From positions 4,005,242-4,069,241 of the forward strand of contig JABAKD010000028.1 of assembly GCA_012845835.1 (NCBI GenBank): 64,000 nucleotides of DNA, read 5' to 3'. A model generated the notes under the pieces. That model made no database searches, was not told the DNA's origin, and was given only the letters and a program-made list of their open reading frames with translations. Below, piece after piece: positions 54,901 to 62,734 of the stretch; position 1 is the stretch's first letter, and every line of letters begins with the position of its first letter. The position numbers and the translations under genes are program-made. The stretch is from Undaria pinnatifida. Its lineage: Eukaryota; Sar; Phaeophyceae; Laminariales; Alariaceae.

Positions 54901-57900
54901 TGTACCGGTTTTGGCGGGGTAGGAAAAAGTATTATAGTATTAATAGTATTGAAACCGTCGTACGTAATCCAAGGCCAACCCAACCCAACCCACGAAATAC
55001 CAGCGAAACAAATTACCAGTGTATGAGAAAGTTACTACTGTACGTTTTTCCTACCGTTTTTTTCATGTTCTAATGTTTTCGTGGTTTCGTTTTCCCCATC
55101 CGCCGGAAGGAAATTGGTTGGACTTGAGTTATGTATGACATTTCGTCGGTTTCGATACTAGTTTTGCATTTTTTTCGAGACCATCGGAAGGAAAACGCAA
55201 AAAAACAACATGGAGGTGTGTAGTTTTTGGTTTTGCCGTGGGTTATTTTAACTCACAGGTCCCCCGTTACTTATTGTCGGCTAACTCACAGCCCTGCCGA
55301 TCTCCTTTGACAGGCGTTCCATGGGAAAGCGAAACCGGGATCGAAACGGGGCACGAAGGCAAATATATGGTCTCTTATGAATTAGTACAAGTGTGAAAGG
55401 ATTTCCGCCTGGCTCTCTGGATCCCAAACACAAACATGCTAAAGTCAAATTTGTTGTTTTCGACCCCGTCATCCAACTAATACCTTGTAGTCGGCTACTT
55501 ACTGTTTGTATAAATGTGAGTAAAGACGGCTAACTCTCAGCCCTACCAATTACCATCGACCCTTGACAGGCGTTCCAGCGCGCGCCCCCATCGTGGAGGC
55601 GTTTTTCGTTCGTGGCGTCGTACGTCGCGGTCGCCGCTGCGGGAAGCCTGAACGTGCTCTTCACGCGAGCTTCTGAGATCAGCGGTGGCGTCAAAGTCGC
55701 CGACGAAACCGGAGAGGTGAGGCAAATCCTAACTAAACCTCGTATAAAACATGTCGTGCACAGCGCGCTGCCGCTTAACCGCTCCCTGTGCACGGTGGTC
55801 AGTCTTTTTCGTAGGCTCGTGTGGGAAAAAACCGACGGCGGTCTGTGAGGTTGCCGACCGCGGTCTATAACTACTGACAGCTGTCTACAAGGCATGGAGT
55901 ATTTTTCTCTCGACTATCGTTCATTGCCGAGCCTTGAGCGAGGTTTTTGCCTCTCTACCTCGGCCCTCTCGGCCCTCTATTCCGCCTCCGGTCCGACCAT
56001 CACCACCACCGACCCATCCGCCTTATTTCGTTGCAGCGATTGCGTCTTCAGGGTGTTCGTTTTCACATACTTGTCCCGTCGCGTCGCCCCCCAAGTTAGC
56101 CCGTGGACTTGCGCCACCGTTGCGGTGCGCTTTATTTTCTGAGCCACCTCGTTTGGGGAGCTCTATACCGAACCCAGGAAGAAGAAAAAATAATGATTTG
56201 CGAGGAAATATGAAAGCGTCGTGGCCCCATGAGCAACTCCATGGTCTTGTGGCCCAGATGTACAAGGGACGATATTGTAAACCAGGAATGGATTACACCG
56301 ATGTTGGGTGTTGACTGTGAGGGAATGTGAAAGGGTGCATAACTCGATCGACAATCACATGGCCTTAGATGTTCAACGAACGATATTTATAAAGAAGAAA
56401 TGGGTTCCAATGCTAATGGTATTCCAATGCTAATGGGCATTTCCTCAGTGGAGGAAGGAACTCCTTCATCATGTCATCTAAATGGTCAGATTCCTTTTGG
56501 CTGTATTTGGCCGAAAAAGTGCGCAGTATCAGCACGCAGAATGATGTTATGGACCGAGTCGCCCTTGGACAAAGTCCAGGGGACTCGTGTATCTTCAAAT
56601 AGTTGAAAGCGCGCGACCGGAGTATCACGCAACTTGCAAAGATGGGTATCGACACTTTTGATTAGATCGAACTCACAGCTTCTGACGTATTTGAAACTTA
56701 CAAAAAGAAGAGTGGTACCGCTACCTTTAAAGCACATGTCCCGTGGTTTACACTTTCCCGTTCGTCGCTCAGCGTGTATTCGACGAATGCTACGATAGAG
56801 TTGCGAGTCGTTCTACGATAACCCCCTCCACTTTTCTTTGACGAAATCGCCGGCTTTGAAACCAGCTCCCGGCCGTATCTCCTGTAATACAGTGACCCTT
56901 GCCATGCCGACGTCATTCCTCGATAGTCCATTGCAAACAAGAAAATATATGGAGACCTTGACTTGATCGCAACCTTTTTCATGAGGAGCATCCATGAAAC
57001 GTTTGGTAAACAAAATCGCTGGTTTTTGAGGGGCGGCTGTCGTAGAATCAGTCTTGCACTGGCTCTTTTTTTGCCCTCTGAGGGTGGTGGCTTGAGGAGG
57101 CAGCTTCATGCCTTCGAACGCGAGACACTGTTTTGGGGAAAGGTTTAAAGGTAAGTCCCGTCGCCGAGGTATTCAACAACAAAAACTTGTTTCTTGAAAA
57201 AAAGAGTGACAAATCCGACGATTTTTGGGTCATGGAGGGTTGAGGAAAAATTACTTGAAGTTAGTAAAGGGAGGGATTTTGGGGCTCTAAAGGGGTTGAG
57301 GAGCCCCGCCATTGAGAGCTTCTAAGTCGGCATGTCCTGCTATACTTGAGGCCGTGTGATGCCCGCTACAGACAAGAGGAATATTTAATTCAGAAGCGCC
57401 TGTTTCGGCTTGTCATGGGGTGCTCTCATATCAGGGTATCCACTGTATTCACACTACAATAGGATGCACACCTAGGTAGGACAGATCGCAATCTAGATCA
57501 TGTAGACCATATAGATCACATGGATCATCTGCGGATCATACAGATCATGTAGATAATGTACCTGCTACTATGAGTTGTTGTGCACGATCTGTATATATAC
57601 AGTAGAGATCCAACCCTGGAAACGTTTTTCTAGATCATGCAGATCGCACGGCTCCCACCAGTTAACATGAGCTAGACCATGCAGATGTTCCCTGCAAGAT
57701 CTACACCATCACGTGGGGATAGATCATCTACCTGTCCGACCTGTCAAAGGATGAAACTAAAATAATTCGTTTTGGACTTGCCGACCGTGATGGCAGGTGC
57801 GAGGGGTTTCCAAGAAGGCGGGATTGCGGTGCGTTCTGCAGACCGTCGCTTCCCGAGGCATACTCTTGCCCATCCCGGTCACGGTGCTTCCGGCGATGGG

Positions 57901-60563
57901 AATCGCGTTGTTGGAAGCAAGACGCATGATGCCGGCGTCACCTCGCGCCAAGATGTGTGTTCAGGTGTGTACTGTTGTTATGTCCCCCCAGGCTAACATC
58001 GTGGGACAACTGACTTGGTACGTGGATGCAACTCGTATAAAAACTTCAATAACAAACAAATAAAGCTTAGTGAAATATTACGCGCTCAAAGTCGGTGCCG
58101 CTCCTGTGCTTCTATGGCAACCATACATGTTGCGCTTCGAGAAGGAAGCTGCAAGCTTTCGTGTCCGTAGGCCGACCCCGAGGATACCACAGTATGACCA
58201 AGCCACCACAGATGTGATCGGCGGGGGAGCGAGCTGGCGTAAGCTACATGGCACCTACTAAGTACGGCAGGCTGAAATACCAAAAAAAAAAACGGGAGCC
58301 GTTGTGCTGATGTTCGCGTAGAATACAATCTCGCCGATGTATGAATCCCGGCGTGGGTCAATCTTTATGTTTTTCAGTATATAGATGTGGGGAGCGTGCC
58401 ACCTTACGGGGAAGGACACCTAATAAAAATCAGGGTGATGACAAAGGCAGGCTGATGTTTTCAGGAAAGCAAGAGAGAGAACGGCAGGCTGATATGTATA
58501 GAGTACTGTTTACGGGAACATAAGAAAGGCATGTTGATGTTTATAGGAATGTAAGAAAGGCAGGCTGGTGTTTATAGGAATGTAAGAAAGGCAGGCTGAT
58601 GTTCATAGGAATGGAAGAAAGGCAGGCTGATGATTTGCAGGGTGGTAAGAAAGGCAGGCTGCTTATTTGCAGGGTGGTGAGAAAGGCATGCTGGTGTTCC
58701 ACAGGGTTGCGAGGAAGCCAGGCTGATAGTTTACTGTTGTTTATGCAAACTGTAACCTCTCCCACGTAAGAAGTCCAGCCTGGGCCAGTTTTTCTCCTTA
58801 TTTTTGTAGGTGCCCTGGGCTGTAGTACCCGACAGATGCTGCAGAAGGTGCTGCAACAACAACAGGGAATGCAGTACCTGGCAGGGAGTAGGGGTTCGGG
58901 TTGAGTGAAGATAACTAATGAATTATTTTCTCCACGCAGACGCCCACGCTGCGTGCGGAGTAGAAGTTCGGAAAGGGTGAACGCAGGGTGAGGTTAAACG
59001 GTCTCTCACAAACATGCTGCATGCTCTGGCGGTTCCGCATATCCAAGTAAGCGCCTTACAATACCGTACACAACCCTAATGTCCTCCTCTAGTAAGTTGT
59101 TCTTGCGCCTCAATATCCCCTAGATGGTATACATACCCGTTTGGACCCGTAGATTGGAACGGGTTGTCTTTTTTGTACATGGATGATTGTGGCGGGTGTT
59201 TTAGGTGTGGCTGTTATGGACAGGCAGGTGCATAGACACGCGGCGTCGGGTTTTGGTCAGGTTGGTATCGTAAGGTTGCGCCGCTGTGGAGATGCGTTCT
59301 GCGTGACAAAGTTGCCGGATAGTTTGCACGAAAACGCACACGCGGTGGCATTTGGTAGCTGCTCGTACGTAACGAAATAGGTTGCAAGACTCCACAGCTA
59401 TACTCCTATCTCGTGTGTACGGTCAGCTACCCGCATAGGCCAAACAGGTTGCATGGCCAGAACTATACTCGTGTACTTGGTGTAAGCGTTGCTGTGTCGA
59501 CCGAGTAAAATAAAGGTGTTGCTGTCCTGTAAGGGCGCTGGTGGTACATGGTCTCGTCGATACCTTTAATTTACGCTATCCATTTTTTTCATACAACCTC
59601 GGAAAACTAACTGACCGAGTTACGCCCGGTTCTTGACATCAACCACGTTCCGTATAGTATTAATAGTGTGGATATTTTTGTCCGCCCCCCCCCCCCCCTT
59701 TCCCCAATGGCATGGATAGTATCCCCATTGCTGCCTCTAAAAGTGGCCGCACCCAAAAACTATTCAGTTCCTTCGAAGCTGCCATCCATATGCAAGAAAG
59801 TGCGCACAAGGTGCCGAAGTCCGCCTCGGAACGGGTTCTTGGTAGGATGTAATCTGTCATCCATATGCAAGAAAGTACGCATATGGTGCCGAAGTCCGCC
59901 TTGGAGGTGGTTTTCAGTAGGATGTAAGCGGTCATCCATATGCAAGAAAGTACGCACAAGGTGCCGAAGTCCGCCTCGCAAGTGTTTTTCAGCAGGATGC
60001 AGCTCCATGTGACCCGCCAAATACTTAAAGGAGTTTCACGCTGCTTGGTGCGCGCGATGTCTGTCTGGTCGGTGAAACCCCGACGTGATCCATCTCGGCT
60101 TTGTAGGTACGCGAAGGTTTATAGTCGTACGACAACGGCTGTGCATGAAATGACCCCCCCCCCCCCCCTCCCCCCTCTCCCCAATGGTGCGCCTGACGGT
60201 ACCATGGATGATTGGTGCAAGTTTTCCCAGAGAGTTGCAAAATGTTGCGCAGGTACTAGTATAACTGCTGTTGTAACGGACGGTTGCTCTCATAATGTTG
60301 CTCCGGATCGTTGATTCCTTCCCGCTCTACTGCCACCCTTGGCTGCCCGGCCCCGCCTTCCTCGCCCCCCACCCTTTTTTGTTTCTCGCTAGGTCGCGGT
60401 CACGACAGCATCCTTGGCCATCGCATTGCCGATGTCAATTGCCGTGTTTCCGCAAGAGGCCACGTTCGCGTCAAAGTCCCTGGAGCCTGAGTTCCATTAT
60501 TTGCGACTTAAGGATGACTCGCGGAAGGGAGTGGCTTTTCTTTACGCAAACAAGGGTCTCTAA
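42251..60563 (+). CDS. SFXN: sideroflexin family transporter, 7 exons (5' end not found)
   Basis: Sideroflexins are multi-pass mitochondrial inner-membrane proteins; animal SFXN1 carries serine into mitochondria for one-carbon metabolism. Exons: 42251-42489, 44713-44883, 49144-49199, 49515-49605, 55570-55716, 57797-57964 and 60393-60563. Every junction is GT-AG and every phase agrees, giving about 347 residues to TAA. Family hallmarks in order: RLVRLMHLVDPRHAFTT, NPASGEVIPAPFRLSGFLV, HWVNQSLNTAVNYYNR, MSYALAVGTACPLAFGLGK, FVASYVAVAAAGSLNV, ASEISGGVKVADETGE, GVSKKAGLRCVLQTVASRGI and the SLEPEF...FLYANKGL end. The first listed exon starts in mid-codon, with about 40 poorly conserved residues before the domain, so a short upstream exon with the start codon is missing. 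Family length is about 320-330, so the core is complete. Confidence 0.92.
42575..42738. mobile_element. GTGCCGGT-family MITE, copy in sideroflexin intron
   Basis: GTAGGGGCTCCCCCTGTAGT GCCGG at the left; CGGCACTGCTGAGGGACC at the right; AAATCGCTTTGCCACAG core. Confidence 0.8.
43145..43220 (-). mobile_element. TTAA-type short MITE, diverged copy
   Basis: GCCTTTATAACGGGAAACCC and the following AAATTATTTGGAAGTAGTAT match the family; the end has decayed. Confidence 0.5.
43255..43425 (+). repeat. CT-rich dispersed repeat I, copy 2
   Basis: CTCCCTCCCAGTAACAACTC, AGATCCGGGGTTG, GTCGCGAGAATATTTTGG. Confidence 0.75.
43715..43875 (+). repeat. CT-rich dispersed repeat I, copy 3
   Basis: CCTCAGACCCGGGGCCACAA, TTCGCGAGAAGAATTCAGCA, CGTCGACTCCCGTCGAATT. 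Confidence 0.75.
43998..44262 (+). mobile_element. GATC-rich MITE, copy 6
   Basis: Starts CACATGTCGGACAGGTGAG and ends CATCTGTGTCCGAGGTGTGC; GCACGTTTTTGGGTCTGTAC inside. Confidence 0.75.
44413..44462 (+). repeat. ATCAAC hexanucleotide microsatellite
   Basis: ATCAACATCAACATCAACAT run; read on the minus strand it gives a DVDVDV stretch with no known function. Confidence 0.85.
44713..44883 (+). CDS. SFXN: sideroflexin exon B
   Basis: Acceptor CTCTACCCGCAG, donor CAG|GTGAGA, 57 codons, phase 0. It encodes THGLLDKDVQRAMGAVDACC, PASGEVIPAPFRLSGFLVCN and the first membrane segment VPIVATMLF. Confidence 0.93.
44908..45480. mobile_element. cluster of GTGCCGGT-family MITEs
   Basis: At least three nested or tandem units repeat GTGCCGGTTGAATAGTGCCT ATTGCAGGTAT, with AAATCGCTTGG cores and CAGTATCGATACTACGT spacers. 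Confidence 0.8.
45610..45762 (-). repeat. dispersed repeat E, copy 3
   Basis: Reverse-complement match to 7870-8040: CCGGCGGATGGGGAAAAATA, TTTCATACGCGTCGTGTGTC, GCTAGCTGGCGCACCCTTCG. Confidence 0.85.
46198..46410. mobile_element. AAGGCGG-family MITE, copy 3
   Basis: TACAGGTCCCCCAGTAAGGA at the left; CAGACCGCCTTGTAGAGGGA at the right; GTCGCGCCAAGCGATTTTTT inside. Confidence 0.85.
47355..47840. mobile_element. fold-back element with arms of about 175 bp
   Basis: The left arm (AGGCCATGGTCTATCATAAC, AAACTGATTCTGAAAACC, GAAACGGGAGAATCGGGCTC) returns inverted on the right (GAGCGATCCCGATTCTCCCG, GGTTTTCAGAATCAGTTTAT, GAGATGGCCT). The centre has an extra AATGGCCTAGTTTTCGG end. No coding content. 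Confidence 0.85.
48425..48690 (+). repeat. direct duplication, offset about 183 bp
   Basis: ACGTTCTGATTTTTGTTTTT and CCCAAGAAGTAGGGCCTCTG occur twice, each followed by CCACCCGTC.GTGGAAT. Confidence 0.85.
48785..49005 (+). repeat. dispersed repeat D with (AAC)n, copy 1
   Basis: GTACCACTTTTGGTTGCTTG, CCCCTGGGGTATTCTTCCAC, CGTGACCACGGTACGGACTT and then AACAACAACAACAACAACAA. Inverted partner at 53025-53205. Confidence 0.75.
49144..49199 (+). CDS. SFXN: sideroflexin exon C (56 bp)
   Basis: Acceptor GCCTCTCAG, donor CG|GTGAGC. It encodes VISHWVNQSLNTAVNYYN, the near-invariant W-x-N-Q-S-x-N-x-x-x-N-Y segment. Phase 0 to 2. Confidence 0.93.
49245..49415. mobile_element. GTGCCGGT-family MITE, copy in sideroflexin intron 3
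   Basis: GTGCCCGTACGGTAAGTACC at the left; ACCGGCTCTGTAGAGGGACC at the right; CCAAGCGATTTCACAGGCAC core. Confidence 0.7.
49515..49605 (+). CDS. SFXN: sideroflexin exon D
   Basis: Acceptor CTGAACAAG, donor AAG|GTGGGT, phase 2 to 0. It encodes SGAEMTAQRVAMSYALAVGT and ACPLAFGLGK, a membrane segment. Confidence 0.92.
49795..50125. repeat. GGGTC satellite, copy 2
   Basis: Units of about 60 bp: GTGTTAGAAATCTCACGGTT CGGGTCGG with GAGTCGGATCGGGTCAGATG. In its complement it matches the 40.3-40.45 kb units. Confidence 0.9.
50550..50629 (+). mobile_element. TTAA-type short MITE, copy 7
   Basis: TTAA at 50546-50549, then CCCCTTTAAAGCCCCAGAAC; right TTAA mutated to TGAA. Confidence 0.75.
51128..51595 (+). 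repeat. degenerate tandem array, period about 85-90 bp
   Basis: About six units with TTTTGGCCAAAAAGAGGTAC, CCCCTATCGCGTCA and TTGAGGAGCCCCGTCAGTCA. The same GAGGAGCCCCGTC and CGGTAGAGGTGC motifs occur singly elsewhere (23250, 30548, 34480, 54810). Confidence 0.8.
52785..52990. mobile_element. AAGGCGG-family MITE, copy 4 (inverted)
   Basis: ATTGCGGTCTGAATAATGCG at the left and CCACCGTCTTCCTGGGAGAC CCCTA at the right. Confidence 0.8.
53025..53205 (-). repeat. dispersed repeat D with GTT/GTG microsatellite, copy 2
   Basis: GGTGGTAGTGGTGGTGGTGG, CGTGGTCACAGGACAGGCTC, GGAGGAATACCCCAGG, AACCAAAAGTGGTACACG. Inverted relative to 48785. Confidence 0.75.
53341..53421 (+). mobile_element. TTAA-type short MITE, copy 8
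   Basis: CCCCTTTAGAGCCCCAAAAC ... GGGTTTCCAGTTGCAAAGGC; TCAA at the left, TTAA at 53422-53425. Confidence 0.8.
53681..54555. mobile_element. putative 0.87 kb element in TATTATAG repeats
   Basis: Interrupts a TATTATAGTATTATA tract. Left edge AGGGCTCTGTCCGGGG, right edge CCAGAACATGGCCCT (8 of the outer 10 bases inverted). Both subterminal regions carry CTCCTGGCT repeats. It holds a minus-strand open frame at 53764-54267 with no recognised family. Confidence 0.45.
53764..54267 (-). CDS. hypothetical protein in the putative element
   Basis: 167 codons from an ATG. The first half is Cys-rich (TKYAAIQACTEYCCTQVSPY, CGLDGDTFCTQQKRGHKGVP), suggesting a zinc-binding fold. The second half ends in a hydrophobic stretch with FPFLPLFLPYAPF. 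I cannot assign it. It may be a remnant of a transposase C-terminus or not be coding. Confidence 0.3.
   Translation of the reverse strand: MRTKYAAIQACTEYCCTQVSPYRCGLDGDTFCTQQKRGHKGVPLKIQVCEAEVLKRDGTYCSAYEYVLFIHYSAENPPLVGKINVGCGTVLASRTNKGHSQPMAQSPQPATLPGSAEPMLLVAEVSSSIVLIVSFPFLPLFLPYAPFSTRTFGWVSAVFRGVLVGRT
54540..54780 (+). repeat. TATTATAGTAT-type microsatellite
   Basis: Irregular TATTGTAGCATTATGGTATT repeats ending at GGGTATACAGCTCCTCAAAT. Confidence 0.8.
55570..55716 (+). CDS. SFXN: sideroflexin exon E
   Basis: Acceptor CCCTTGACAG, donor GAG|GTGAGG, 49 codons. It encodes RRFSFVASYVAVAAAGSLNV and FTRASEISGGVKVADETGE. A partial second acceptor region sits at about 55285-55325. Confidence 0.93.
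57232..57300 (-). mobile_element. TTAA-type short MITE, truncated copy
   Basis: AAAAATTACTTGAAGTTAGT and GGGATTTTGGGGCTCTAAAG GGGTTGAGG. Confidence 0.65.
57465..57752 (-). mobile_element. GATC-rich MITE, copy 7
   Basis: Starts GCACACCTAGGTAGGACAGA, ends CTACCTGTCCGACCTGTC; inner AGATCATGCAGATCGCACGG CTCCCACC. Confidence 0.8.
57797..57964 (+). CDS. SFXN: sideroflexin exon F
   Basis: Acceptor GTGATGGCAG, donor CAG|GTGTGT, 56 codons. It encodes GVSKKAGLRCVLQTVASRGI, LLPIPVTVLPAMGIALLE and the basic RRMM..PRAK loop. Confidence 0.93.
58450..58735 (+). repeat. minisatellite, period about 36 bp, eight units
   Basis: GTAAGAAAGGCAGGCTGATG TTTATAGGAAT units with later variants TTTGCAGGGTG. Confidence 0.85.
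59785..60009 (+). repeat. 75 bp tandem repeat, three units
   Basis: TCCATATGCAAGAAAGTACG begins at 59785, 59860 and 59935; each contains GGTGCCGAAGTCCGCCT. Confidence 0.95.
60393..60563 (+). CDS. SFXN: sideroflexin terminal exon G
   Basis: Acceptor TTTCTCGCTAG, 56 codons and TAA. It encodes VAVTTASLAIALPMSIAVFP (last membrane segment) and SLEPEFHYLRLKDDSRKGVA plus FLYANKGL. Confidence 0.93.
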   Translation, partial: VAVTTASLAIALPMSIAVFPQEATFASKSLEPEFHYLRLKDDSRKGVAFLYANKGL

Positions 60564-60574
60564 CTCTACAGCTA

Positions 60575-60915
60575 TGGTCGGGGTTCCTCTATAGTGCCGG
60601 TTGAGTAGCAAAGCTGTCAGGAGACGGTTAGTCAAGGAAAAAGCGTCCAGCATTCAAGGGTGTCAAACCGATGGATCATTCCACACTAAAACCCAGTAGT
60701 TTGGCGTCGGTCAAGGTGAAGTATTGGGAAATTGCCCTCGGTCAAGGGCTGAAGGCCGTCTCCACACTAACGCCCAGTAGTTTGGCGTCAGTCGAGGTAA
60801 GTTATTGGAAAAAAAAAAAGTCGGTCGAAGGCTGAAAGTTGTATCTCCTGACGCACTTGTTGAGTGCCGCCGCTTGCCTGCTGCCGTGCCTGTGAAATCG
60901 GTCGGCACATGTGGG
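60575..60915. mobile_element. GTGCCGGT-family MITE split by another MITE
   Basis: GTTCCTCTATAGTGCCGGTT GAGTAGC at the left resumes after 60852 as TTGAGTGCCGCCGC and GAAATCGGTCGGCACA; the insert is the family F element at 60614-60852. Confidence 0.7.
60614..60852. mobile_element. family F MITE, copy 2 (nested)
   Basis: TGTCAGGAGACGG at the left and TATCTCCTGAC at the right. Contains two copies of CCACACTAA.GCCCAGTAGT-TTGGCGTC, so it is longer than the 150 bp copy at 8624. Confidence 0.8.
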
Positions 60916-61042
60916 AACAAGAGGTCACGTTGAAGTCAGAGTCCCTGGAGCCTGAGTTCCACGATTTGCGAATGCAGGACGGCTTGCGGACGGCAGTAGC
61001 TTTCCTTTACGCGAACAAGGGCATTTACCCCTGCTACTACTA
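60916..61042 (+). pseudogene. decayed duplicate of the sideroflexin terminal exon
   Basis: It reads EQEVTLKSESLEPEFHDLRM, then QDGLRTAVAFLYANKG and IYPCYY before TAG, clearly a copy of exon G from the PQEATF position onward. The membrane segment and the splice acceptor are missing, being replaced by MITE sequence. Confidence 0.88.
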
Positions 61043-61044
61043 GA

Positions 61045-61212
61045 AGCAGTCCCTCTGTGGTGCTGGTGGAGTAGTGCGGGTTACCTGCTATAGTACCTGT
61101 GAGATCGCTTGGCGCAGATGGGAACAGCCAGTAGTGGCAGTGTGCGGAATAATGCCGGTTGCCGATATAGTGCCGGTACTTGTGACTATTAATAGCACAC
61201 ACATACCGGCAC
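61045..61212. mobile_element. GTGCCGGT-family MITE, copy after the decayed exon
   Basis: AGCAGTCCCTCTGTGGTGCT at the left; CCGGCACTATAGAAGGACCA at the right; AGATCGCTTGGCGCAG core. Confidence 0.8.
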
Positions 61213-61389
61213 TATAGAAGGACCACTACTGATGTACTGTTGGTTGTGGTATGTTGCTTTTGTAACGGGTTAAGTGTTTGTCTCGGATTCAGGCGTTTTG
61301 GTGGTTTTGTCTCGGGTTTTTACTTCGAGGGACCCAGAAAAAGCGGCCCAAACAGTGGGAAAGGTGCGCCCGTATCAAGTGTTTGTAAT

Positions 61390-61772
61390 AGTGCACACAC
61401 CGGACAGACCAGATAGACCCCTATCGACGATCTATGTAATCTATATGATCTATGTCTTCCAGGGCATACAAATCCCTTTTCTGCATGATCTGTATGGCCC
61501 AGACCAGATAGACCCTTTTCGATGATCTATGTGATCTATATGATCTATGTCTTCCAGGGCAGACAAATCCCTTTTCTGTATGATCTGTATAGCCCATAGG
61601 CCATGTTGCCATGTAAGAGTCGGATGATCTGAATGATCGAGCATATGTTCATGGGTTGGATCTGTGCTGCACAGATCCCGCACAACATACAGGCAACAGA
61701 TGCGTGATTCGTTACAACGTGCTCTGTTAATGGATGATCTAGATCTTTTTCTTGATCTGTCCGAGGTGTGTA
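61390..61772 (+). mobile_element. GATC-rich MITE, copy 8 (best ends)
   Basis: Starts GCACACACCGGACAGACC and ends GATCTGTCCGAGGTGTGT, an inverted pair. TAATAGTG occurs just outside both ends and may be a target duplication. Interior: an 85 bp duplication (TCTATGTCTTCCAGGGCA.A) and the CGAGCATATGTTCATGGGTT box. Confidence 0.8.
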
Positions 61773-62394
61773 CTGTAGTAATAGTGTGAGGCAGCATCAG
61801 CATGACGAGCAGCATAATGCCTCGCACGTGTTGGTACAACTCGTTGGCTTCGATTGCAGTTCTGAAAGTAGTCTGGTAGTCTAGTCGTCCCCTATCCCTA
61901 TATCCCAGCGAGCAGACCGTGTTGATTCTTGTGGTCAATGCTGTAGTTGTCCTCTTTTTAATTTCGTCAACTTCCCGTCGTGAGTTCCCAAGATTTTTTC
62001 GGTTTTTGGTTTTTATCTTGGACTACCTAGGGGCGGTGTGGTGCTTTTTTCTCGGACTGAGGCTTTTTTTTTAAGGGGGGGGGGGGGGGGGCGGAGGAGC
62101 TGACTGCTGCATCGTATGCGACGGTCGGTGTCAATAGTTGCGGGATTGTCGCGCGCGCCCGTGCCACCCAAATGATAGTATACCTGGTAGCACTTTGATT
62201 TATATATATATATTGGAACCCAAATAATAGTATAGTACTTTCATTTAGATATATATATATCGGGAGCGCGTGTAGGTGAGTTTGTGCCTACGCCAACTAA
62301 TTAATCGCGGTTTCTTTTTTGCGAGCTCGCACTTTTTCAGGGTGCTATTGCTGATTTTGCCTCGTCTGGGGGGGCTAAGTATGGTGCGTGTCGT

Positions 62395-62480
62395 GCACTT
62401 AACGCCTTTTCAGCGGAAAACCCGTTGTTTCGGGACAATTTACTTGGATGGAGTATAGGGAGGGGTTTGGGGGTTCTCGA
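62395..62480 (-). mobile_element. TTAA-type short MITE, copy 10
   Basis: TTAA at 62399-62402, then CGCCTTTTCAGCGGAAAACC and TTTACTTGGATGGAGTATAG. Confidence 0.65.
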
Positions 62481-62734
62481 AAACTCGAAGAGTTTACTTG
62501 GATTCGAGCTTTGGGAGGGGTTATGGAGCTCTTGAAGGATTGTCAAGGCGCTTTTTTTGTTTTTTCGCAGGCCGCTCATTGCCGCGAGCGACGTCTTATG
62601 GGGAATCGATCGGTTACATTGTTGTGCTGTCTCGTTCCAGGTAGATCGTCAGCTGGAGTGCTCCAGGAGCGCTATACACGTGATAGACCCAACATATGGA
62701 GGACGGGTGGAGTAAAATGGTGTCCCAGTGATTA

